NCBI RefSeq assembly: GCF_020536995.1
Contig: NC_068357.1
Location: forward strand, 59,876,123-59,940,122
DNA: 64,000 nucleotides
Origin: Dreissena polymorpha
Taxonomy: Eukaryota > Mollusca > Bivalvia > Myida > Dreissenidae
Reading direction: 5' to 3'
The notes under the pieces: generated by a model
Databases searched by the model: none
Seen by the model: only the letters and a program-made list of their open reading frames with translations
Told to the model about the DNA's origin: nothing
Position numbers and translations under genes: made by a program
Part shown: piece after piece, positions 11,901-23,900 of the stretch
How the letters are laid out: each line of letters starts with the position of its first letter
How positions within the stretch are numbered: the stretch's first letter is position 1

Positions 11901-14900
11901 CTGATTTGCCTGTAGGGACTGCACATAAAAGCAGTGTTGTTCCTGATTTGCCTGTAGGGACTGCACATAAAAGCAGTGTTGTTCCTGATTTGCCTGTAGG
12001 GACTGCACATAAAAGCAGTGTTGTTCCTGATTTGCCTGTAGGGACTGCACATAAAATCAGTGTTGTTCCTGATTTGCCTGTAGTGACTGCACATAAAAGC
12101 AGTGTTGTTCCTGATTTGCCTGTAGGGACTGCACATAAAAGCAGTGTTGTTCCTGATTTGCCTGTAGGGACTGCACATAAAAGCAGTGTTGTTCCTGATT
12201 TGCCTGTAGGGACTGCACATAAAAGCAGTGTTGTTCCTGATTTGCCTGTAGGGACTGCACATAAAAGCAGTGTTGTTCCTGATTTGCCTGTAGGGACTGC
12301 ACATAAAATCAGTGTTGTTCCTGATTTGCCTGTAGGGACTGCACATAAAAGCAGTGTTGTTCCTGATTTGTCTGAAGGGACTGCACATAAAAGCAGTGTT
12401 GTTCCTGATTTGCCTGTAGGGACTGCACATAAAAGCAGTGTTGTTCCTGATTTGCCTGTAGGGACTGCACATAAAAGCAGTGTTGTTCCTGATTTGCCTG
12501 TAGGGACTGCACATAAAAGAGGTGTTGTTCCTGATTTGCCTGTAGGGACTGCACATAAAAGCAGTGTTGTTCCTGATTTGCCTGTAGGGACTGCACATAA
12601 AAGCAGTGTTGTTCCTGATTTGCCTGTAGGGACTGCACATAAAAGAGGTGTTGTTCCTGATTTGCCTGTAGGGACTGCACATAAAAGCAGTGTTGTTCCT
12701 GATTTGCCTGTAGGGACTGCACATAAAAGCAGTGTTGTTCCTGATTTGCCTGTAGGGACTGCACATAAAAGCAGTGTTGTTCCTGATTTGCCTGTAGGGA
12801 CTGCACATAAAATCAGTGTTGTTCCTGATTTGCCTGTAGGGACTGCACATAAAAGCAGTGTTGTTCCAGATTTGCCTGTAGGGACTGCACATAAAAGCAG
12901 TGTTGTCCCTGATTTGCCTGTAGAGACTGCACATAAAAGCAGTGTTGTTCCTGATTTGCCTGTAGGGACTGCAAAGGTTTACCTGGGACTGCACTTTATT
13001 CACATGCATTAAACATCTTATTTTCAAAAGCATGGCTTAAATATAGTACGCAATCTTACAAAATTGCTAATAACCTGCGGGTGGTAGCACAGCCTTAAGA
13101 TTAGCAAAAATAATCAGGTGACTTGATTTTTGCTTTTCCAGTCTTGCTTACTCAAAAAAGCTTGCGACTTGATCTTCGCTTTTCTGTGCTCGTGGGGCAA
13201 AATCATGGGCGTTAGAGCGAAATTATTGCTCTAGTGGCCCGTAGGGTAGTCCCTGTTTTGTCTTTAAAAAAAATGTAAATGCATGCATCTAAACACAACT
13301 GTCACTTGGACATATGGTTAACAAGATTAAAAAGAAAGCCCAGTTGCTCAAAACTTTAATGGCAAGTTAAGATAACCATCAAAGTTAAATAAAACTAATG
13401 AAAAAAATATCCACACATATGTTAGTTAATTGAGCATGCAATTTTTTTACAATTAACACATAAATAAAAGTCTTATAAAGTTACATAAATAACCAGATCC
13501 TACAATTTACTGCTTTAAGCTTAAATGGCAGTTAAAGATTTGAGTAACCAGATCCAGGTATTAGTGTCAATATTATCTGGATGCATGTCAGTGATTTTTT
13601 TGTCGGTGTGCAAATTTGTGGGTTAAAGTTACACTTGAATGGGAAGTCAGAAAATGTAATCTCATTGTCAAAAGACCAAGCGCATTCCCTTCAAAGGAAT
13701 TGTTTAACTCTTTACCACTAAGATACGTATTTTCATGCATTTGTTGTCCCTTAGAAATTTTTAAATATAATTTAAGACCTTTCTTACTACATTCAAGTTT
13801 TAAAGGCTCCATTTACAACCCTTAGATACTGATGAGCAGCAAACAGCATAAAACCTGAACAGACTGTGAGTTGCTTGCAGGCTGTTCTGGTTTTATGCTG
13901 TTTGCACATAGCCATTTTCACTTTGCATTTGAGTGGGAATGGTTAAACTGTATTGTATAAAAACTTGTTTAACCCTTTGCATGCTGGAAAATTTTTCATC
14001 TGCTAAAATGTCTTCTGCTGAATTTCTAAAATTAGCATTTTGTTCGATTTTGTTTCAAAGAATACTATCAGAATAGCAAACAGTTTGGATCCTGATGAGA
14101 CGACACATTCTGTGGCGTCTCATCTGGATCCAAACTGTTTGCACAGGCCTTCAAATTTCGGTTCCAGCACTGAAAGAGTTAAATGATACCATGCATCTCT
14201 TGCAGGACCTTGTCTCTCATTGGCATGGCCCTTTGTGTCTGCCTGATGTTCATATCCAGCTGGTACTACGCCCTAGTGGCCATAGCCCTGGCTGTCTGCA
14301 TATACAAGTACATTGAATATAAAGGGTAGGTTATATTTATATGTTAGTGTCATAAAAAACACTAAATAGCTGGATATTGCAGGATTTTTCATATCCTCTT
14401 CAGGCATGTTTTTCATATACTGTTTCATTGCATGTTTTTTGTACCTTATTCCAGGCCATGTTTTTCGTATCCTATTCCAGGGCCGAGAAGGAGTGGGGTG
14501 ACGGTATCCGGGGTCTGGCCATGTCTGCCGCCCGCTACTCCCTGCTGAGGGTACAACAGGGGCCACCCCACACCAAGAACTGGAGGTGAGTACTCCCAAT
14601 TGTGGAGATGGGACTCAAACTACTGGTTGATCAGAGTGTGCCAGGAAACATTTTCAATTGAGTCTTTCTAGGAGGAAAATGGGACTAAATGCATGTGCGT
14701 AAAGTGTTGTCCTCGATTAGCCTTTGCAGTCAGCATAGGCTTATCAGGGATGCCACATTCAGCTTTCATGGATTTGCTTTCAAAAGAAAGTCTCTTCTAA
14801 ACGAAAATCCTGTCCTTGCGGAAAGTGTCGTCCCTGATAAGCCTGTGTGGACTGCACAGACAAATATGGGACAAAACTTTACGCACATGCATTAAGCCCC

Positions 14901-17900
14901 GATTTGAAGAGCAAGACTCATTCATTTTTCGACTTTTTATCACCGCCATAGGCGGAGGGATATTGTTTTGGCGTTGGAAACATAGTTTAAGACGTTTATT
15001 GTAAACAATAATACATCTTTATAAATTTACGAGGGTAAAGACCATTTAATACATATTTTCCTTGCCTATTCTTCATGCAGTTCTTGTTATTATTTTAGTT
15101 GTCAGCTATTACACTGTATAGTAGGGATAACAATGATCAGTCAATTAAGTAGAAATGTTTTTATAGATAATTCATTTGGAAAAAAACATGGGTATGTATT
15201 TTGTTTGATAATTCTAGGTTTGACTTAAAAAAAGTTGCATGTTCAATCTGCAGGCCCCAGTTGCTAGTCTTATTCAAACTGGATGAGAATCTACAGCCAA
15301 AGTACCCGAAAATGGTGGAGTTTGCAACACAACTTAAGGCTGGTATGTGTCAAGGACTTTCACAGGCCTTTATTTTGTAAAATATAGAGAATCTAAATTA
15401 CTTTTGTGTTTCTTGAAAAACCAAAATTTTCTTCATTGTTTTCTGCTCACTATTTGTTCAAGTTTGTCTCATCTGTATTTAATATAAGAAAACAAGTTTG
15501 ATATGTTTATATATGCTTGAATACTGTTTTTAACATAACAAAAGTTTAAAGCATAAAATAAGAAAATAAAACATGCTTGTCCTTTGTGTGATAACATATC
15601 TGTAACCCAGCCAGAAAAAATCCCCGACCACCATGGGGATCGAACCCGGGACCTCCCAGTTCCAAATCAGGCAGACCCTCTACCTCGTCGCTATGAAAGC
15701 TAGCTCATATACATTGTAGCATGGCAGTATAAGTTCTCCTTCTACCAAACCCTGCTACATATCTATAATCTCTAGAAAGGGAGAGAATTTGCATGTTTCA
15801 ATTTGTTCAAACCATCACAAACATATCAGATGTATAAGTTGCAGTTCTGATGGATTATATGAGTCGCGTTCTGAGCAGACTGGGCATAATGCATGTGCGT
15901 AAAGTGTCATCCCAGATTAGCCTGTGCAGTCCGCACAGGCTAATCAGGGACGACATTTTCCGCCTTAAATGAATTTTTGTGTAGAAGAGACTTCCTTTTA
16001 ACGAAAAATACCATCAAAGCAAAAAGTGTTGTCCCTGATTAGCCTGTGCGGACTGCACAGGCTAATCTGGGACAACACTTTACGCACATGCATTATGCCC
16101 AGTTTTCTCAGAACGCGACTCATATGCACATCAGATCTCCACAACACAACAGCTGCAAATCCCATCTCATCTGTTGGTTCAAACCTTTTATTTACCGCTG
16201 TACATCATAAACATGTTTCAGTTTCATTCTGAAACTGATTATTACTGCTGATATGATGTGTGATTTTCAAAAATAATAATTGGTCAGCTTGGTTTGTACC
16301 CACAGATAGTGGGCCTTTTAAGAATTGAGCTAATCGGAATGTAATAAATGTGGGTAAAGTGTCGTCCCAAATTAGCCTGTTCAGTCTACGTAGGCTTAAC
16401 AGGGAGAGCACTTTCTGCTTTTATTGTTTTTTTTATGCTCCCGGATCGAAAGATCAGGGGTTTATTGTGTTTGGCCTGTCTGTCTGTCATTCATTCATTC
16501 ATTGTATGTGTGTGTCCCGAAATTTTAACCTTCGTTAAAGTTTGATAACTTTTGCATTATTGAAGATAGCAACTTCTTATTTGGCATGCATGTGTATCTC
16601 ACGGAGCTGCACATCTTGAGTGGTAAAAAGTCAAGGTCAAGGTCATCTTACAAGGTCAAAGATCAAATATCATTGTTTTTTCGTTCCTAAAACTTTAACC
16701 TTCGTTAAAGTTTGGTCATAACTTTTTTAATATTGAAGATAGCAACTTGATATTTGGCATACACATGCATCTCATGAAGCTGCACATTTTGAGTGGTGAA
16801 AGGTCAAGGTCATCCTTCACGGTCAAAGGTCAAATTTATGGCGTCAAAGCGGCGCAATAGGGGGCATTGTGTTTCTGACAAACACATCTCTTGTTTCATC
16901 TCAAGGTTATCTCTTCTTTGCAAAAAACCAGTTTTGAGCGGAAAGTGTTTTCACTGATAAGTTTGTGCAGACTGCAAATGCTAATCAGGGACGACACTTA
17001 CTGCACATGCATTAAGCCCCGTATTACCATAATGCGACTCATATAGCTTGAATTATACACTTGGATTGTTTCTTTATATTTGCATTCGGTTTTGTTGGTG
17101 CACAATTTGCACGAGTTGAGTGAGGTCATACAGTATACTTAATTTGGGGAGCGTCAATTAATTGAAATCAGATCTTTTACAGAAAATTTTGTATTCAGCG
17201 TAACGGTATATTGAAATATTTATGCATACTTATGCATACAGGTCGGTCATTGCCAGGTCAATATTTTGGGAGCTGTGCATATATAAATACATGTAAATGA
17301 ATATAAAATACATATATGAGTTGCGTTCTGAGAAAACTGGGCATAATGCATGTGCGTAAAGTGTCTACTCAGATTAGCCTGTGCAGTCCACACAGGTTAA
17401 TCAGGGACGACACTTTCCTCTTAAACTAGATTGTTGGTAAAAAGGAACTTCCTTTAAACGAAATGACGTAAAGTACCATTTAAGAGGAAAGTGTCGTCCC
17501 TGATTAGCCTGTGCAGTCCGCACAGGTTAATCAGGGACGACACTTTCCTCTTAAACTAGATTGTCGGTAAAAAGGAACATCCTTTAAACGAAAAGACGTA
17601 AAGTACCATTCAAGAGGAAAGTGTCGTCCCTGATTAGCCTGTGCAGTCCACACAGGTTAATCAGGGACGACACTTTCCTCTTAAACTAGATTGTCGGTAA
17701 AAAGGAACATCCGTTAAACGAAAAGACGTAAAGTACCATTTAAGCGGAAAGTGTCGTCCCTGATTAGCCTGTGCAGTCCGCACAGGTTAATCAGGGACGA
17801 CACTTTCCTCTTAAACTAGATTGTCGGTAAAAAGGAACATCCTTTAAACGAAAAGACGTAAAGTACCATTTAAGAGGAAAGTATCGTCCCTGATTAGCCT

Positions 17901-20900
17901 GTGCAGTCCGCACAGGTTAATCAGGGACGACACTTTCCTCTTAAACTAGATTGTCGGTAAAAAGGAGCTTCCTTTAAACGAAAAGACGTAAAGTACCATT
18001 TAAGAGGAAAGTGTCATCCCTGATTAGCCTGTGCAGTCGGCACAGGTTAATCAGGGACGACACTTTCCTCTTAAACTAGATTGTCGGTAAAAAGGAACAT
18101 CCTTTAAACGAAAAGACGTAAAGTACCATTTAAGAGGAATGTGTCGTCCCTGATTAGCCTGTGCAGTCCGCACAGGTTAATCAGGGACGACACTTTCCTC
18201 TTAAACTAGATTGTCGGTAAAAAGGAACATCCTTTAAACGAAAAGACGTAAAGTACCATTTAAGAGGAAAGTATCGTCCCTGATTAGCCTGTGCAGTCCG
18301 CACAGGTTAATCAGGGACGACACTTTCCTCTTAAACTAGATTGTCGGTAAAAAGGAGCTTCCTTTAAACGAAAAGACGTAAGTACCATTTAAGAGGAAAG
18401 TGTCATCCCTGATTAGCCTGTGCAGTCCGTACAGGTTAATCAGGGACGACACTTTCCTCTTTAACTAGATTGTCGGTAAAAAGGAACATCCTTTAAACGA
18501 AAAGACGTAAAGTACCATTTAAGAGGAATGTGTCGTCCCTGATTAGCCTGTGCAGTCCGCACAGGTTAATCAGGGACGACACTTTCCTCTTAAACTAGAT
18601 TGTCGGTAAAAAGGAACATCCTTTAAACGAAAAGACGTAAAGTACCATTTAAGAGGAAAGTGTCGTCCCTGATTAGCCTGTGCAGTCCGCACAGGTTAAT
18701 CAGGGACGACGCTTTCCTCTTAAACTAGATTGTCGGTTAAAAGGAACATCCTTTAAACGAAAAGACGTAAAGTACCATTTAAGAGGAAAGTGTCGTCCCT
18801 GATTAGCCTGTGCAGTCCGCACAGGTTAATCAGGGACGACACTTTCCTCTTAAACTAGATTGTCGTAAAAAGGAACATCCTTTAAACGAAAAGACGTAAA
18901 GTACCATTTAAGAGGAAAGTGTCGTCCCTGATTAGCCTGTGCAGTCCGCACAGGTTAATCAGGGACGACACTTTCCTCTTAAACTAGATTGTCGGTAAAA
19001 AGGAACATCCTTTAAACGAAAAGACGTAAAGTACCATTTAAGCGGAAAGTGTCGTCCCTGATTAGCCTGTGCAGACTGCACAGGCTAATCTGGGACGACA
19101 CTTAACGCACATGCATTATACCCAGTTTTATCAGAACAAGACACATACAGACATACACAATGTCCATACGATTCCACATTTGTTTTTCCAGGCAAGGGTT
19201 TGACGCTCGTGACTAGTGTCCTTGAGGGAAAATTCAAGGAGAGGTTTGCCGACGCACAGGCTGCAAAACAGGTTAGACAACACAAGACTGGTGGTTCATT
19301 TGTTAGTGCCCTTGAACTCTGCTCAATGATAGGCATGCTTAATGCACAGGCAGCAATAAAGGTTAGACAACTCAATACTGTGGTGGTTCCTTAGTTAGTG
19401 CCCTTGAACTCTGCTCTATGATAGGCATGCAGATTCAAAGGGGGCAAAACAGGTTAGACAACTCAAGACTGCGGTGGTTCCTTAGTTAGTGCCCTTGAAC
19501 TCTGCTCTATGATTGGCATGCAGATTCAAAAGGGGCAAAACAGGTTGGACAACTCAATATTGTGGTGGTTCCTTAGTTACTGCCCTTGAACTCTGCTCTA
19601 TGATAGGCATGCAGATTCAAAGTGGGCAAAACAGGTTTGACAACTCAATACTATGGTGGTTCCTTAGTTAATGCCCTGGAAGTCAGCTCTATGATAGACA
19701 TGCTTTACGAACTGGAAGCAAAACAGGTTCGACCACTCATGACTGTGGTTGTTCCTTAGATAGTTCCCTTGAACTCTGCTCTATGATAGGCATTCTTTAT
19801 GCACAGGCGGCAAAACAGGTTAGACAACTCAATACTGTGGTTGTTCATTAGTTAGTGCCCTTGAACTCTGCTCTATGATTGGCATGCAGATGCAAAGGCA
19901 GCAAAACAGGTTAGACAACTCATGACTGTGGTGGTTCCTTAGTTAGTGCCCTTGAACTCTGCTCTATGATAGGTATGGAGATGCACAGGCGGCAAAACAG
20001 GTTAGACAACTCATGACGGTGGTGGTTTCTAAGTTAGTTCCCTTGAACTCTGCTCTATGATAGGTATTCAGATGCAAAGGCAGCAAAAAAGGTTAGACAA
20101 CTCATGACTGTGGTGGTTCCTTAGTTAGTTCCCTTGAACTCTGGCCTATGATTGGCATGATTTATGCACAGGTGGCAAAACATGGTCGACAACTCATGAC
20201 TGTGGTAGTTCTTAGTTAGTGCTCTTGAACTCTTCACATGGAACAGTAGATATGTATCAGTCACTAAATGATGTAACCAATTATAGGTTAAGGTTAGACA
20301 ACTACAGATTCTGTTTGTTATGTAATTGCTGCCCTTGAACTTTATATTGACCAGTGAGGGAATGTGAAGACCACAGATTGTGTTGCCTAGGCAAGATGTT
20401 CAACCCATTTGAAATATATACAATGGAGCCTCGCTGGTGAAAAAACAGGCGTAGTGCATGTGCGCCAAGTGTCGGCCCAGATTTGCAAGTGCAGGCTTCA
20501 CCAGCAAATCAGTGACAACACTTTTGGCATAAACTGGATTTTCGGCAAGAAGTGTCTTCCTTGATACAAACAATTCCACAAAAGCATGCTGCACATGCTA
20601 ATCTGGAACCACACTTGAGGAACAAGCATTAATTTCTGTTTACCCAGAGCGAGGATCAATTCTAGCCAGAGTGACATTGGATAAAGACAAGAGAGTCTTG
20701 TAGAGTGACATTGGATAAAGACAATGGAGTCTTGCTTTTTTGTCTTGTTTCTTAGTACATCCATGAGAATGAGTTTGTACATTTTTCCTGTTACTCCTCT
20801 TTTTTTCTAAAATGTTTATCATGGTTGTTTCCAACCAACTAACATACATCATTGTTGCTTTTTCTTATGTAAATGATTTTTTTCTGAAGTTGAAAAACCT

Positions 20901-23900
20901 ATTATTTTATGCCAATAGTTGCATGCCTTTCCTTTACACATTGACACATAAAAACATTATCTGGTACGCTTCTTGTTTCGGTATTGTTGCTGTTAATACT
21001 CTATCTGAACCCTTCTCTGTTCCCACAGAACCTTCAGAAGGTGATAGACAGTACAGACGTGAAGGGGTTCCCAGACGTGATCGTTTCAGAGAACATAACC
21101 ATCGGACTGTGTCACCTGTCAGTGAATGCTATCGTCTTTTTCTTTCTTTACTAGTCTTGTTAACCCTTTAGGCTTCACTCTCAGTAAATGGGGCTTAATG
21201 CATATGCTGTCCCAGATTAGCCTTTGCAGTCTGCACAGGCTTATCAGGATCAATACATTTGACCTAAACTGGATTTTCATTTAAAAGAGACCTTCTTTAA
21301 ACAAAAAATTTCATAAAAGTGGACATTGTTGTCCCTAATAAGTCTGCACAGACTTCACAGTGAACCAGTTGTTTTTTTAGTCAAGTTAATATGTGTCATG
21401 TTCTGTGAAAGCTGGGCATAATGCATGTGCATAAAATGTCGTCCCAGATTAGCCTGTGCAGTCCGCACAGGCTAATCAGGGACGACACTTTCCGCTTTAA
21501 TGGTATTTTCCGTTTAAAGGAAGTCCCGTTAAAATCTAGTTTAAGCAGAAAGTGTCGTTCCTGATTAGCCTGTGCGGACTGCACAGGCTAATCAGGGACG
21601 ACACTTTACGCACATGCACTATGCCCAATTTTCTCAGAACAAGACATATGTCTTTAGGAGTGTGGCTAGTGGATCCCCCAGACAGACATGCTAGAAATCT
21701 TTTGTGTTACTTTAAAGAACTTGGTTATTTTTCAACTCTATTACTGCTAATATACATTGCTATAAATTGTGTAGCCATGTGTATGTAACATCATTTCTTA
21801 CCGTTTTGGATGGACATTATTTCATTAACTTGATTAAGTCAAGTTGAGCATTTGCTGGAACTTTTGCAGGTACTTGTGAGCAATGCTTCGACTGAATTTG
21901 TGATGTTTTTGTTGCAAAATGATTCTCACATGTGCTAGGTTTTTGACATTTTAACACAAGGAACAACTAGAGAATTACTCTGATAATGACCATGAATACA
22001 GGCTTTGTAAAGATCTTATGACACGTTTATATAACAATATGTTAATCTTTTAGTTTCAATAAATTGACCTTTATGATTGGTATATTCCCGAAGAAATGGA
22101 CCTTAGCTAGTAACCAAAGAAATCAATACAATTATTGAACTTGTTGCGCGTCATGCAAAAATGGGTCTAATGCAAGACCCTGACAACGTAGCTCCAGCCC
22201 AGCCTGCACAATCTGGTGGGGAGCAAAGCTGTCTGCTATAAAATCCAGCAAGGTTTTGTCTTAAAATAGCAGACAGGGTTGCCCCTGACCAGCCTGCGCA
22301 TCCTGACCAGACTGGGCAGATGCGCAGGCTGGTCTGGAGCTATGCTTGGCACACAATGCATAAAACCCATTTCTGCAAGACTAGGATCATTTTTTACATT
22401 TCCCAGATTTATTTTCCATTTCTGTGAAAATGGGTCTTATGCTTTATGGTGTCAGTGTTGCTCCAGATCATTTGCTTAAGACGCAGGTCATTTGTGACAC
22501 ATCCCACAGTCTTGTTTCCATTATCACAGAGTGCAGAACTCTGGTCTGGGCGGGCTGCGACACAACACGGTGGTGGTGGGCTGGCCCTACGGATGGAGGC
22601 ACAACACAGACGAACGCAGCTATAAGGTCTTCATTGGTAGGTTTTAGTAAACAGTAGCTGATTAAGAAATGATAAGCCGCTCTTTGGGAAACCATTTTTC
22701 TACTAAATTAAGTAGCATGAGTGATTTATCTATATGAGACTTGTTCTGGGAAAACCCTTTACCACTTAGATAGGTATTTTTGACGCATTTGTGGTCCCTT
22801 AAAAGTTTAATTTAATGAAAGACTTTTCTTTCTAGATTCAAGTTTTAAAGGCTTTATTTCCAACCCTTAGATACTAATGAGCAGCAAACATCATAAAACC
22901 TGAACAGACAGCGAGTTACTCGCAGGCTGTTCTGGTTTTATGCTGTTTGCAAATAGCCATTTTCTATTTGCTTTTGAGTGGGAAAGGGTTAATTCCTATG
23001 CTTACAGGTTGTTTTTTTGTACTTTGGGATCCGCCGAAAATCGGCCTTTTCCCTCGGATTTTTTCCCCTCAGCTGGTAAATTTTCCCATAGTTTTCATTT
23101 TCCCCTAAAAAAAAAAAAATGTACTAAAAACAAAACCATAGCAATAAAACTTATCACATTCTACATCTTGTTTTCTTTGTAATGTAACAATTGCAAATAT
23201 TTGTTTCATCTGAAACAAGTGAAATATAGCTTTTTATGCCCCTGGTAGGGTGGCATATAGCAGTTGAACTGTCCGTCAGTATGACAGTCAGTCTGCCCGT
23301 CCATCCAAAAAAAACTTTAACATTGGCCATAACTTTTTCTCTAGTGAAGATTGCAACTTGATATTTGGCATGCATGTGTATCTCATGGAGCTGAACATTT
23401 TGAGTGGTGAAAGGTGAAGGTCAAGGTCATCCTTCAAGGTCAAATGTCAAATATATGGCCTCTGTCTGTCCGAAAACTTTAACATTGGCCATAACTTTTT
23501 TAATATTGAAGATAGCAACTTGATTTTTGGCATGTATGTGTATCTCATGAAGCTGCACATTTTGAGTGGTGGAAATTCAAGGTCAAGGTCATCCTTTAAG
23601 GTCAAAGGTCAAAAAAATAATAATCAAAGCGGCGTTCTCATGATGCTGCACATTTTGAGTGGTGGAAGTTCAAGGTCAAGGTCATCCTTCAAGGTCAAAG
23701 GTAAAAAAAAATCAATGCGGCGTTATCATGAAGCTGCACATTTTGAGTGGCGGAAGTTCAAGGTCAAGGTCATCTTTCAAGGTCACGGTCATCCTTCAAG
23801 GTCAAAGGTCAAAAAAAAATCGGCGCAATAGGGGGCATTGTGTTTCTGACGAACACATCTCTTGTTGAGAATTTCATTTGATGCTTTTTATTTGACTTAC

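Noticed and set aside
10625-12975. Regular direct repeats as a CRISPR array
   Set aside because: No unique spacers between units, and the genome is animal.
10586-13033. Open frames of 815 (minus) and 788 (plus) residues with 14-residue repeats
   Set aside because: They come from a 42-bp tandem array with no stop on either strand. The array sits inside a MITE copy in a KCC intron and its flanks are non-coding.
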